From contig PLYA01000056.1 of the NCBI GenBank assembly GCA_003153315.1, positions 3,826-67,825 of the forward strand: a stretch of DNA of 64,000 bases, read 5' to 3'. Below, one piece after another: positions 46,071-54,399 of this stretch. Every line of letters begins with the position of its first letter. Within the stretch, counting starts at the first letter, position 1. The notes beneath the pieces were generated by a model. That model did not search any database and was not told where the DNA came from. It saw only the letters and a program-made list of their open reading frames with translations. This DNA comes from Bacteroidota bacterium (GTDB taxonomy: Bacteria > Bacteroidota > Bacteroidia > B-17B0 > Aurantibacillaceae). The position numbers and the translations under genes are program-made.

Positions 46071-48131
46071 GTGCACATTAGTACCGAATACCCTATCTGG
46101 CTTGTTGTTTTTTGTCTGTTGGCAGGGTTGGGCTATGCATTTCTATTATACCGAAAGCCCAAGCAGGATTTAAACAAAACCATTCTTTATGTACTGTTCG
46201 CGTTTCGTTTTCTGGTTGTTTCCGTATTGTGCTTTTTCTTATTAAATCCCCTGATAAAGAATACTACTACTTATACTGAAAAGCCTATTATTATAATAGC
46301 TGCCGATAACTCGGCTTCCATTGCCAAGAATAAAGACTCTGTATTTTATAAAAAGGAATACCCTGCTGCGCTTCATAAATTTACTGATGCCTTAGCCGAT
46401 AAATACGAAGTACATTTCTTTAAGTTTGATAGCGAAGTAAAGACAGATGACACGCTCAACTTCTCAGGTAAAGAAACCAATATCTCTAACGTATTTAGCA
46501 CCATCCAAAATGATTTTGAAGGAAAGAATGTAGGTGCTGTTGTACTTGCCACAGATGGATTATACAATACAGGCAGCAATCCTTTATCTACTATTGGGAA
46601 TATGAATTACCCTGTATATACCATTGCATTAGGAGATACTACTCTTGTACGCGATGCACTGATAAAGAAAATAAATCATAATCAAACGGCTTATATAGGC
46701 AATCAGTTTCCTGTGGAAGTGCAGTTACAGGCTTTTGATTTGCAGGGAAAAGATGCTGTGTTAACTATTTCTCAGGGAGGAAAGAAACTTGCAGAGCAAT
46801 CGGTTAAATATGCTTCTACTAATTATACTGGCGTGTTAAACTTTCTATTGAATGCTGATAAAGCTGGCATACAACGATATGAAGCTACGCTTTCATTTAC
46901 TGATGGAGAACAAATTAAAAATAATAACAGTATGCCTTTTGTGGTAGATGTAATTGATAAACGCGAGAAGATACTGATATTGGCATCTGCCCCACACCCT
47001 GATATTGCTGCTCTTAAGCAAACCATAGAGGCCAATCAAAATTATGAAGTGGATGTTCAGTTAACTGATAAATTTATTACTTCTATAAAACCTTACAGTT
47101 TGGTTATTCTTCATAATGTAGGTTTAAATAATCCTATTGCTAAAAGGGTTGCAACAGAAATAGCAACGCATAAAACATCTGTTTGGCAATTCTCTAAAAA
47201 TGATTTCTGGGCATTTCCTTCACTTAAATTTGGCAGTTCTGCTGGTGGATATAATGATGCAGAGCCTGTTATGAATAGTGGTTTTTCTTTATTTAATGTA
47301 AGCAATGAATTGAAAAATTATCTGAAAGAACTTCCTGCTGTTGCTTGTGCCCTAACAACCTATAAAGTTTCTAACGGGGCTGTTTCTTTCATTAATCAGC
47401 AAATAGGACAAGTGCAAACTGAGAACCCTATTTTAATTTTTGCTGATAATGGCGGACAAAAATCTGCCCTGTTTTGTGCAGAGGGTCTATGGCGTTGGAA
47501 GTTACGTGATTATGCCGACCATGAGAATAATATGTTGTTTGAAGAGTTGATTCAGAAAACGGTGCAGTACCTTTCTGTAAAAGCTGATAAAAGTTTCTTT
47601 AAAGTGTTTACAAAGAAAATCATTAATGAAAATGAACCTTTGGAGTTTGATGCAGAAGTGTTCAACCCAAGTTACGAATTGATTAATGAACCCGAGGTTA
47701 GTATGGTAATTACCAATGAGGCTAAAAAACAATTTACATATACTTTCTCTAAAACTACGAATGCTTATCATTTAAACGCAAGTAATTTCCCTCCCGGGGA
47801 TTATAAGTATGAAGCACAGGTAAAAGTTAACACTCAGATATACCTTCAAAAAGGTGAGTTTAGTGTGAAGCCTTTGTTGGCTGAGTTTACAAGTACTACT
47901 GCCGACCATGCTTTATTATATAACATTAGTAAAAAAACAGGGGGACAATTATTTTATCCCAAACAATTAAATGATTTGCAAAAGAAATTACTGGAAAATG
48001 ATAACATTAAAACATTAGTGCACGAACAAAAACAAACAAACGATTTTATTAATTTAAAAATAGTATTCTTTATTTTGTTAGTGTTTTTAAGTGTAGAATG
48101 GTTTGTTAGAAAATATAACGGACTAAGCTGA
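46071..48131 (+). CDS. Membrane-anchored protein with vWA-like domain
   Basis: A 686-residue protein beginning at GTG 46071. It has two N-terminal membrane segments (about 10-27 and 40-62), then a von Willebrand factor A-like domain with the MIDAS motif DNSAS (about residue 82). A BatA-like large periplasmic region with beta domains follows, and a single membrane helix near the C-terminus (about 662-680, LKIVFFILLVFLSVEWFV). The layout resembles Bat-type or DUF4159-linked membrane proteins of Bacteroidota. It starts 12 bp after fabG and its stop overlaps the wecB start by one base. Confidence 0.85.
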   Translation: MHISTEYPIWLVVFCLLAGLGYAFLLYRKPKQDLNKTILYVLFAFRFLVVSVLCFFLLNPLIKNTTTYTEKPIIIIAADNSASIAKNKDSVFYKKEYPAALHKFTDALADKYEVHFFKFDSEVKTDDTLNFSGKETNISNVFSTIQNDFEGKNVGAVVLATDGLYNTGSNPLSTIGNMNYPVYTIALGDTTLVRDALIKKINHNQTAYIGNQFPVEVQLQAFDLQGKDAVLTISQGGKKLAEQSVKYASTNYTGVLNFLLNADKAGIQRYEATLSFTDGEQIKNNNSMPFVVDVIDKREKILILASAPHPDIAALKQTIEANQNYEVDVQLTDKFITSIKPYSLVILHNVGLNNPIAKRVATEIATHKTSVWQFSKNDFWAFPSLKFGSSAGGYNDAEPVMNSGFSLFNVSNELKNYLKELPAVACALTTYKVSNGAVSFINQQIGQVQTENPILIFADNGGQKSALFCAEGLWRWKLRDYADHENNMLFEELIQKTVQYLSVKADKSFFKVFTKKIINENEPLEFDAEVFNPSYELINEPEVSMVITNEAKKQFTYTFSKTTNAYHLNASNFPPGDYKYEAQVKVNTQIYLQKGEFSVKPLLAEFTSTTADHALLYNISKKTGGQLFYPKQLNDLQKKLLENDNIKTLVHEQKQTNDFINLKIVFFILLVFLSVEWFVRKYNGLS

Positions 48132-49276
48132 TGATAAAGATTGTAACCATCATAGGCGCGCGCCCTCAAATAATTAAGGCAGCTGCATTAAGCAGAGCTA
48201 TTAAAAATAAATTCAGTAAGGAGATTGAAGAGATAATTGTACACACAGGGCAGCATTACGATGCCAACATGAGTGGTGTTTTTTTTGATGAACTGCAAAT
48301 ACCACAACCTAATTATAACCTGAATGTGGGTAGCGGTTCTCATGCCAAACAAACAGCAACGATGCTAACTGGTATTGAAGAAATACTGGTAAAGGAAAAG
48401 CCACAAGCAATTGTGTTGTATGGTGACACCAACTCGACCTTAGCAGGTGCTATAGCTGCAGCAAAAATACATGTACCCATTGCACACATAGAAGCAGGAT
48501 TGCGTTCTTTTAACAAAGTTATGCCTGAGGAGATTAACCGTATTACCTGCGACCATTGCTCTACTTTTTTGTTCTCGCCTACAAAAGCAGGTTATGATAA
48601 TTTAGTGACAGAAGGATTTAAAGCAGATGCAAAAACACCTTATGACATTAACAACCCGAAGATTTATAATTGCGGAGATGTGATGTATGATAACAGTTTG
48701 CATTTTGTAGGCATTGCCCAACAAAAATCTAAGGTATTAGAGAAATATAGTTTACAAAAAGGTAATTTTATTCTGGCAACTATTCACCGCGATAATAATA
48801 CGGATATACCGGAACGACTGAATGCTTTATTCTCTGCACTCTTTGAAATACATGAGAAAAACAAAACATCTGTTATTCTTCCTTTACACCCACGTACTAA
48901 AAAGTGCATAAATGAATATTTGGATAAAGCATTGCTTGAAAGGATAAGTGCATCAAAGCAGTTTATTATTTGCGAGCCCTTGCCCTTCTTGGATATGATA
49001 ATGCTGGAAAAGAATTGTTCTTTGGTAATGACAGATAGCGGTGGCGTGCAAAAGGAAGCCTTTTATTTTGAGAAGCCTTGCATCATTCTGCGACCCGAAA
49101 CCGAGTGGATTGAATTACTTGCATGTGGTGCTGCTGTATTAGCTGATGCTGATAAACAGAAAATAGTAACTGCTTACGATATCTTTTCAAACAACAAACA
49201 AAGCTTCCCTAAATTGGTTGGTGATGGACATGCTGCTGAATTTATTTGTAGTGAACTGATAAAACATCTTGCTTAA
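48131..49276 (+). CDS. wecB: UDP-N-acetylglucosamine 2-epimerase (non-hydrolysing)
   Basis: A 381-residue GT-B-fold epimerase that converts UDP-GlcNAc to UDP-ManNAc for surface polysaccharide. Motifs include IGARPQIIKAAALSRAI, VHTGQHYDANMSGVFFDEL, YGDTNSTLAGAIAAAK, HIEAGLRSFNKVMPEEINR and MTDSGGVQKEAFYFEKPC, with the RPETEW uridine-binding loop. The length is typical. It overlaps the vWA gene stop and is followed without a gap by a polysaccharide deacetylase gene, which supports a role in a cell-surface glycan. Confidence 0.95.
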   Translation: MIKIVTIIGARPQIIKAAALSRAIKNKFSKEIEEIIVHTGQHYDANMSGVFFDELQIPQPNYNLNVGSGSHAKQTATMLTGIEEILVKEKPQAIVLYGDTNSTLAGAIAAAKIHVPIAHIEAGLRSFNKVMPEEINRITCDHCSTFLFSPTKAGYDNLVTEGFKADAKTPYDINNPKIYNCGDVMYDNSLHFVGIAQQKSKVLEKYSLQKGNFILATIHRDNNTDIPERLNALFSALFEIHEKNKTSVILPLHPRTKKCINEYLDKALLERISASKQFIICEPLPFLDMIMLEKNCSLVMTDSGGVQKEAFYFEKPCIILRPETEWIELLACGAAVLADADKQKIVTAYDIFSNNKQSFPKLVGDGHAAEFICSELIKHLA

Positions 49277-50578
49277 ATGCTTTTAGTTTATTCACATAAA
49301 CCTTCCTCGCGCTTTACGTATATAGCCGATTTTATTTTGAAGGATTTATGTGGCTTTGAAATTTCATACACCAATAGCACAGATGAGTTTACTGCTTATG
49401 CAGGTGCAAAACTTAGTTACAATGACACTCCTCTTCAATCTGAAACACATATTATACCACACACTTTATTGTTTGAAAAGGGAATTAAAACACAAAGTAT
49501 TTCTATTTCATCCTGGAATAATATCCCAACTTTATTTAAAAACTCAAACCCACTAATTCCTTTTGATATTTTTGCCGCTTCCTTTTTTCTAATAAGCAGA
49601 TACGAAGAGTATTTACCCCACATAGCTGATAATTACAATCGTTTTGAGGCAGACAGCAGTTTAGCCTGCCAGAATAATTTTTTGCATTTGCCTTTGGTTA
49701 ATCTTTGGGCCATTGAACTCAAAAAACTTATTCTTACAAAACACCCGGATTTAAAACAAAGAGAGAATAGGTATAAATATATCTCTACTATTGATATTGA
49801 TAATGCCTGGGCCTATAAGCATAAAGATATTATGCGAACCGCGGGGGCTTATGTAAAGTATATTTTAAAAGGAAAATTTATCGATGTAAAAGAACGAACG
49901 CTTACTTTGCTTGGTAAGATGCATGACCCGTATGATACTTATGATTACTTATTGAGCATTAAGAAGAAATACAATCTTAACATGATTTACTTTTTTCTTT
50001 TAGGTAATTACGGTACAAATGATAAAAACATTTCGGCCAACAATCCTTCGTTCAGGTCTTTAATAAAGCATTTAGGAGATTATGCCGAAACGGGCATTCA
50101 TCCTTCTTTCGGATCTAATGGAAATGAGCAACAGGTAAGAATAGAGGTTAACCGATTAGCTACTATTACACACCGCACCGTGACTAAAAGCAGGCAGCAT
50201 TTTTTAAAGCTTCATTTACCACAAACCTATAAGCATCTTATCAGTTGCGGTATACAGGAAGATTATACCATGGGCTATGCCTTTAAAGCAGGTTTTAGAG
50301 CCAGTGTTTGCTCTCCTTTTGTCTGGTATGATTTGGATGCAGATGAGAAAACATCCCTTACTATTTATCCTTTTTGTGTGATGGATGGCACTTTGAAAAC
50401 CTATATGAACTTAAATCAGGAACAGGCTTTGCAAACCTGTGCCGTTTTAATTAATCAAATAAAACAGGTAAAGGGTACCTGCATTACCCTTTGGCATAAT
50501 GAAACCCTTAGCAACTGGCGAGATTGGCAGGGTTGGCAGGGTGTTTACGAAGAAGTTGTTAAATTAGCCGTTAATTAG
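49277..50578 (+). CDS. Polysaccharide deacetylase family protein
   Basis: A 433-residue protein. The N-terminal half (to about 160) is a DUF7033-type domain with FDIFAASFFLISRYEEYL; the C-terminal half resembles NodB deacetylases of Bacteroidota exopolysaccharide loci, with STIDIDNAWAYKHKD as the metal-binding motif 1, YAETGIHPSFGSN as motif 2, and CITLWHNETLSNW at the end. No signal peptide is seen. It directly follows wecB with no gap, so the pair probably acts in one polysaccharide pathway. Confidence 0.88.
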   Translation: MLLVYSHKPSSRFTYIADFILKDLCGFEISYTNSTDEFTAYAGAKLSYNDTPLQSETHIIPHTLLFEKGIKTQSISISSWNNIPTLFKNSNPLIPFDIFAASFFLISRYEEYLPHIADNYNRFEADSSLACQNNFLHLPLVNLWAIELKKLILTKHPDLKQRENRYKYISTIDIDNAWAYKHKDIMRTAGAYVKYILKGKFIDVKERTLTLLGKMHDPYDTYDYLLSIKKKYNLNMIYFFLLGNYGTNDKNISANNPSFRSLIKHLGDYAETGIHPSFGSNGNEQQVRIEVNRLATITHRTVTKSRQHFLKLHLPQTYKHLISCGIQEDYTMGYAFKAGFRASVCSPFVWYDLDADEKTSLTIYPFCVMDGTLKTYMNLNQEQALQTCAVLINQIKQVKGTCITLWHNETLSNWRDWQGWQGVYEEVVKLAVN

Positions 50579-50605
50579 TAAATTTATCTCTCAAACAAAT
50601 CGCAT

Positions 50606-51256
50606 ATGATTCATATTTTATCTGAACAAACCTCTATCTTAAATCAATACATTGCCGAAATACGCGATAAAAATATCCAACAAGACCGTATTCGTTTTCG
50701 TAGAAACATGGAGCGAGTAGGGGAGTTCTTTGCATATGAGATTTCTAAAACATTAAATTACAACAACACTATTACCGAAACTGTTTTGGCTGAAGCGCAA
50801 ACACAAACCTTGGCAGAACAACCGGTAATTGCAACTATTTTACGTGCCGGTTTACCCTTACATACAGGAATACTAAATGTGTTTGACGGTGCACAAAACG
50901 CTTTTGTATCGGCTTATAGAAAACATCATAAAGACAATACCTTTGAAATTCAGATAGAGTATTTATCCAGCCCTTCGTTAACGGATAAAGTGCTTATTCT
51001 TACCGATCCTATGCTGGCAACAGGTTCATCTATGGTACTGTCTTATAAAGCTTTGTTATCAAAAGGTAAACCAAAGCATACGCATATTGTGGCGGTTATT
51101 GCCAGCAGAGTAGGATTAGAGTATATACAACGAAATATGCCTGACAATAACTATACCTTGTGGCTTGCTGTAGTTGATGAAGAACTTACTGCACACTCTT
51201 ATATTGTGCCGGGTTTAGGCGATGCAGGCGATTTAGCTTTCGGAGAAAAGCTTTAG
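50606..51256 (+). CDS. upp: Uracil phosphoribosyltransferase
   Basis: A 216-residue phosphoribosyltransferase that converts uracil and PRPP to UMP (salvage). It has the substrate region ATILRAGLPLHTGILNVF, the flexible loop with RKHHKD, the PRPP-binding motif ILTDPMLATGSSM and the C-terminal GLGDAGDLAFGE that recognises uracil. The length is slightly longer than E. coli Upp but normal for Bacteroidota. It starts 27 bp after the deacetylase and the next gene starts one base after its stop. Confidence 0.95.
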   Translation: MIHILSEQTSILNQYIAEIRDKNIQQDRIRFRRNMERVGEFFAYEISKTLNYNNTITETVLAEAQTQTLAEQPVIATILRAGLPLHTGILNVFDGAQNAFVSAYRKHHKDNTFEIQIEYLSSPSLTDKVLILTDPMLATGSSMVLSYKALLSKGKPKHTHIVAVIASRVGLEYIQRNMPDNNYTLWLAVVDEELTAHSYIVPGLGDAGDLAFGEKL

Positions 51257-51257
51257 C

Positions 51258-51743
51258 ATGAGTGGGGCTGAGTGGGGTAAAATAATAACTGCCTTTTTTG
51301 CCTGCGCTTACAGGCCTTCACTTATAGGTTTACCCACCGAGATGTTTGCCTTTCACTTTCCGTTTTTTAAAATACTTTTAATTAGCATTAGTTCCAGCAT
51401 AAGCAGTTCTATTGTTTCGGTGTATTTATCTAAAGAGCTTATTATGCTTTATGAATATGTAATACGCAAGTTATTTCCTAACGGGCCTAAAAAGAAAAGG
51501 ATGACGAGAATGAACCGCTTTTTAATAAGGGCTAAACGTTACTTTGGTATTATAGGGGTTTCAGCTATATCACCTTTGGTATTATCTATTCCCTTTGGAA
51601 CCTTTATAGCCATACGCTTTTTTGGGTATAAGAACAGGGTTAAAACAATTGTATTAATGAGCATCTCTGCCGTATTGTGGACGGTTATTCTTTACTTCAT
51701 CTACAATAAATTCCACACTTACTTTATTAATTATTTTAAGTAG
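51258..51743 (+). CDS. Small membrane protein of unknown function
   Basis: A 161-residue protein with about four membrane segments (FFKILLISISSSISSSIVSVYL, FGIIGVSAISPLVLSIPFGTFIA and a C-terminal one, here given approximately), with a basic cytoplasmic loop PNGPKKKRMTRMNRF. The Pro- and Gly-containing segment SPLVLSIPFGTF recalls small export or TVP38-like proteins, but the similarity is weak. It is one base after upp and co-transcribed. Function unknown. Confidence 0.8.
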   Translation: MSGAEWGKIITAFFACAYRPSLIGLPTEMFAFHFPFFKILLISISSSISSSIVSVYLSKELIMLYEYVIRKLFPNGPKKKRMTRMNRFLIRAKRYFGIIGVSAISPLVLSIPFGTFIAIRFFGYKNRVKTIVLMSISAVLWTVILYFIYNKFHTYFINYFK

Positions 51744-51861
51744 AGATTTAGATAGTAAATAGAGTTTTTTTATGCACTCAAGTAGATTACTATTGTTATG
51801 CTTTATATTGTCTAACATGTATTTACCAGATAATTAGCTTATTTTTGAGCTATTAATTTAT

Positions 51862-53268
51862 ATGGAATATAATAAAATAATCCCTCAAATACTTAATCAA
51901 CTAAAGCAGATTGTTGGTGCAGACTTTGTTTTTACCGATAAAGAAAAATTAGAACATTACAGCAAAGACGAAACCGAAGATTTGCTCTTTATTCCTGAAG
52001 TGGTAGTAAAACCAAATACACCACAACAAATTGCTGAAATACTTAAAATAGCTAATGTCCATTTAATTCCTGTAACACCCCGTGCAGCTGGCACAGGACT
52101 TAGTGGTGGAGCGCTTCCTGTAATGGGCGGCATCATTTTATCGGTTGAACGTTTTAATAAGATACTGGAAATTGATGAACGTAACTTACAGGCAACAGTT
52201 GAGCCTGGTGTTATAAACGAAATGTTTCAAAATGCGGTTGCGCAAAAAGGTTTGTTCTATCCGCCAGATCCTGCCAGCAAAGGCAGTTGCTTTATGGGTG
52301 GCAATGTGGCCGAAAACAGTGGTGGCCCTAAGTGCGTGAAATACGGTGTTACCAAAGATTATATTTTAAACTTAGAAGTGGTTCTTCCTACCGGAGAGAT
52401 TATTTATACAGGAGCTAACACCCTAAAGAACTCTACAGGCTATCACCTTACCCAATTAATGGTGGGCAGCGAAGGCACGTTGGGAATTGTAACTAAAATT
52501 ATTGTGAAGCTTATTCCTTTACCCAAACATAATTTGTTGATGCTTGTTCCATTCAGGAATACAGAAGAGGCTTGCATGGCAGTATCGGAAATATTCAGAG
52601 CGGGTTATACGCCAAGTGCTTTGGAGTTTATGGAGCGCGATGCCTTAGATTGGGTAAGTAAGCATGTGCAAAGTTCTGTTGTAAAATTAGAAGATGATAT
52701 ACAGGCGCATCTCTTAATTGAAGTGGATGGAAATAATCTCGATGTGCTTATGCAGGATATGGAAGCTATTAGCACAGTAGTTGGTAAATTTAATATTGCC
52801 GAGATTTTATTTGCCGAAAGTCAGGCGCAGAAAGATGAGTTATGGAAACTGAGACGTAAAATTAATGAAGCCGTAAAAGCCACTGCCATCAGTAAAGAAC
52901 AAGATACGGTTGTACAACGTGCCGAACTGCCCGCTTTGGTAAAAGGCATTAAAGAAATTGGCAAGCGTTATAATTTCAGAAGTGTCTGCTATGGGCATGC
53001 CGGAGACGGTAACCTGCATACACGTATTATAAAAGATACTATGCCAGATGAATTATGGAATGGAGAACATATTAAGAAAGCCATCGCCGAAATCTTCACC
53101 CTATGCAAAAAATTGGGTGGCACCATTAGCGGAGAACATGGCATTGGTTGGGTTCAGAAAGAATACATGCACCTGATGTTTAGTGAGAAAGAGATTGAAC
53201 TGCAAAAGCAGATTAAAAAAGTGTTCGACCCAAACCTGATATTAAACCCTGGCAAAATATTTGTTTAA
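51862..53268 (+). CDS. FAD-linked oxidase, GlcD / D-lactate dehydrogenase type
   Basis: A 468-residue flavoprotein of the FAD_binding_4 family. The FAD-binding part has RAAGTGLSGGALPVMGGI, VEPGVINEMFQNA, YPPDPASKGSCFMGGNVAENSGG (split) and GSEGTLGIVTKI. The C-terminal FAD-oxidase domain contains VCYGHAGDGNLHTRI with metal-ligand His and SGEHGIGWVQKEYM, then FDPNLILNPGKIF. It oxidises D-lactate, glycolate or a related 2-hydroxyacid; the electron acceptor is probably the quinone pool. A -7-like box TATTTTTG (51840-51847) precedes the ATG. No GlcE or GlcF gene follows, which favours the single-subunit D-lactate type. Confidence 0.9.
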   Translation: MEYNKIIPQILNQLKQIVGADFVFTDKEKLEHYSKDETEDLLFIPEVVVKPNTPQQIAEILKIANVHLIPVTPRAAGTGLSGGALPVMGGIILSVERFNKILEIDERNLQATVEPGVINEMFQNAVAQKGLFYPPDPASKGSCFMGGNVAENSGGPKCVKYGVTKDYILNLEVVLPTGEIIYTGANTLKNSTGYHLTQLMVGSEGTLGIVTKIIVKLIPLPKHNLLMLVPFRNTEEACMAVSEIFRAGYTPSALEFMERDALDWVSKHVQSSVVKLEDDIQAHLLIEVDGNNLDVLMQDMEAISTVVGKFNIAEILFAESQAQKDELWKLRRKINEAVKATAISKEQDTVVQRAELPALVKGIKEIGKRYNFRSVCYGHAGDGNLHTRIIKDTMPDELWNGEHIKKAIAEIFTLCKKLGGTISGEHGIGWVQKEYMHLMFSEKEIELQKQIKKVFDPNLILNPGKIFV

Positions 53269-53271
53269 TAC

Positions 53272-53793
53272 ATGAGGGCTGGCCTTGTTTGTTTTCTGTT
53301 GTTTTTTGTGATCTTATTCATAGGAGAAACATCGGCGCAAAACAAAAGAGGAGAATCCAATAAATTTATGTCGCTCGATATAAAAAAAACTACAGCCGTT
53401 AAAAGAATAAAGTATTACGAACAAGATGTAATTATCTTTAAACGAAAAAGCTATAAGGGTAGATTTAAAGGAACCATCACCTCACTTACCGATAGCTCAC
53501 TTGTGATGGATAGCACAATTGTTTTATATAAAGATATAGAAAAAGTATTGGTTGATAATAATAACTCCTTAACCAAAGTTGCGCGAGCTTTTTTAATGAC
53601 GGCAGGCGGAGGATATATTGCCCTTGATGCAATAAATAATTTAATTAATTCGACCGTACCCGTAATAAACCCAAGAACAGTAGTAATTGGCGTTGCTTTA
53701 GTGATAATAGGGCAATCGATAAAATGGCTTTGCGTAAAACATTATAAAATAAATAATAAACACCGTATTAAATACATTGATGATACGCCTTGA
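53272..53793 (+). CDS. Exported or membrane-anchored protein of unknown function
   Basis: A 173-residue protein with an N-terminal signal segment (residues 3-21) ending TSAQN. The mature part begins with a beta-rich stretch around KGTITSLTDSSLVMDSTIVLYKDIEKV, given only in part here, typical of a small barrel common in Bacteroidota exported proteins. A hydrophobic segment (about 135-155) lies near a basic C-terminus. No function is known to me. It follows the GlcD gene by 3 bp and faces the next gene tail to tail. Confidence 0.75.
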   Translation: MRAGLVCFLLFFVILFIGETSAQNKRGESNKFMSLDIKKTTAVKRIKYYEQDVIIFKRKSYKGRFKGTITSLTDSSLVMDSTIVLYKDIEKVLVDNNNSLTKVARAFLMTAGGGYIALDAINNLINSTVPVINPRTVVIGVALVIIGQSIKWLCVKHYKINNKHRIKYIDDTP

Positions 53794-53798
53794 AGACT

Positions 53799-54269
53799 TT
53801 ATTGGGGCTTGATAGCTACAAGAGTTTCTTTGCCCAGTCTTACCAGGTTAAAAAAACAGCTCTCGTATGGAGGTTTATCAAACTTGGGGTATTTAAACTC
53901 ATACCATCCTTTATTAAATATCAGTGTATCTATAAAATGCTTATAACCGATGGAAGAAATATTTTTTACCACCACATGCATCGTATCTTTTTTATATATA
54001 AGCGTAATAATGTTTTCGGCCGCTTCAATAATGACAGATACATAAGGTATGGTTTTCTTCCCATTGCAGGCAACTCCGCCATACCCCATTTCTCCGGATG
54101 TCATTTTAAACCCGTGGTAATAACATATGTCGTACATTTCATACTCTTTGTGCAGCTTGAGTTCCTTTCTTGCATTGTTGTAAACAAACATGCTGAAGCT
54201 GCCCGGACCCGGTTGGGCATAAAGCCTTAAAAAGGTTAAACAAATAACAAGGTAAATACATTTCATCAT
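53799..54269 (-). CDS. Small exported protein of unknown function
   Basis: A 156-residue protein when started at the first of two adjacent Met codons (54269), which opens a good signal peptide: MMKCIYLVICLTFLRLYAQ. An earlier ATG at 54296 exists, but a -7 box TACTTTTG (54308 to 54301) lies only 4 bp before it, so it would fall at the transcript start. The mature part has four Cys candidates and predicted beta structure; no domain is recognised. A plus-strand frame overlaps it on the opposite strand but lacks a signal peptide or promoter. Confidence 0.7.
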   Translation of the reverse strand: MMKCIYLVICLTFLRLYAQPGPGSFSMFVYNNARKELKLHKEYEMYDICYYHGFKMTSGEMGYGGVACNGKKTIPYVSVIIEAAENIITLIYKKDTMHVVVKNISSIGYKHFIDTLIFNKGWYEFKYPKFDKPPYESCFFNLVRLGKETLVAIKPQ

Positions 54270-54373
54270 GTTGGTAAAAACAGACTTTATTTTCATTACT
54301 CAAAAGTAAGTTTTTATTTATCCTGAGGCACAAAGGTTTGTTATGGAAAGCTGCTTTATCCTGTTTATTATTT

Positions 54374-54381
54374 TATATTTG
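54374..54381 (+). promoter_or_regulatory. -7 box of the GH44 gene
   Basis: TATATTTG fits TAnnTTTG and ends 18 bp before the ATG at 54400. A clear -33 TTG at the usual distance is not seen. Confidence 0.5.
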
Positions 54382-54399
54382 TTATATAAATTATAAAAC

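Noticed and set aside
53790-54230. Plus-strand 146-codon gene
   Set aside because: It lies opposite the small exported protein at 53799-54269, which has a signal peptide and a promoter; the plus frame has neither.
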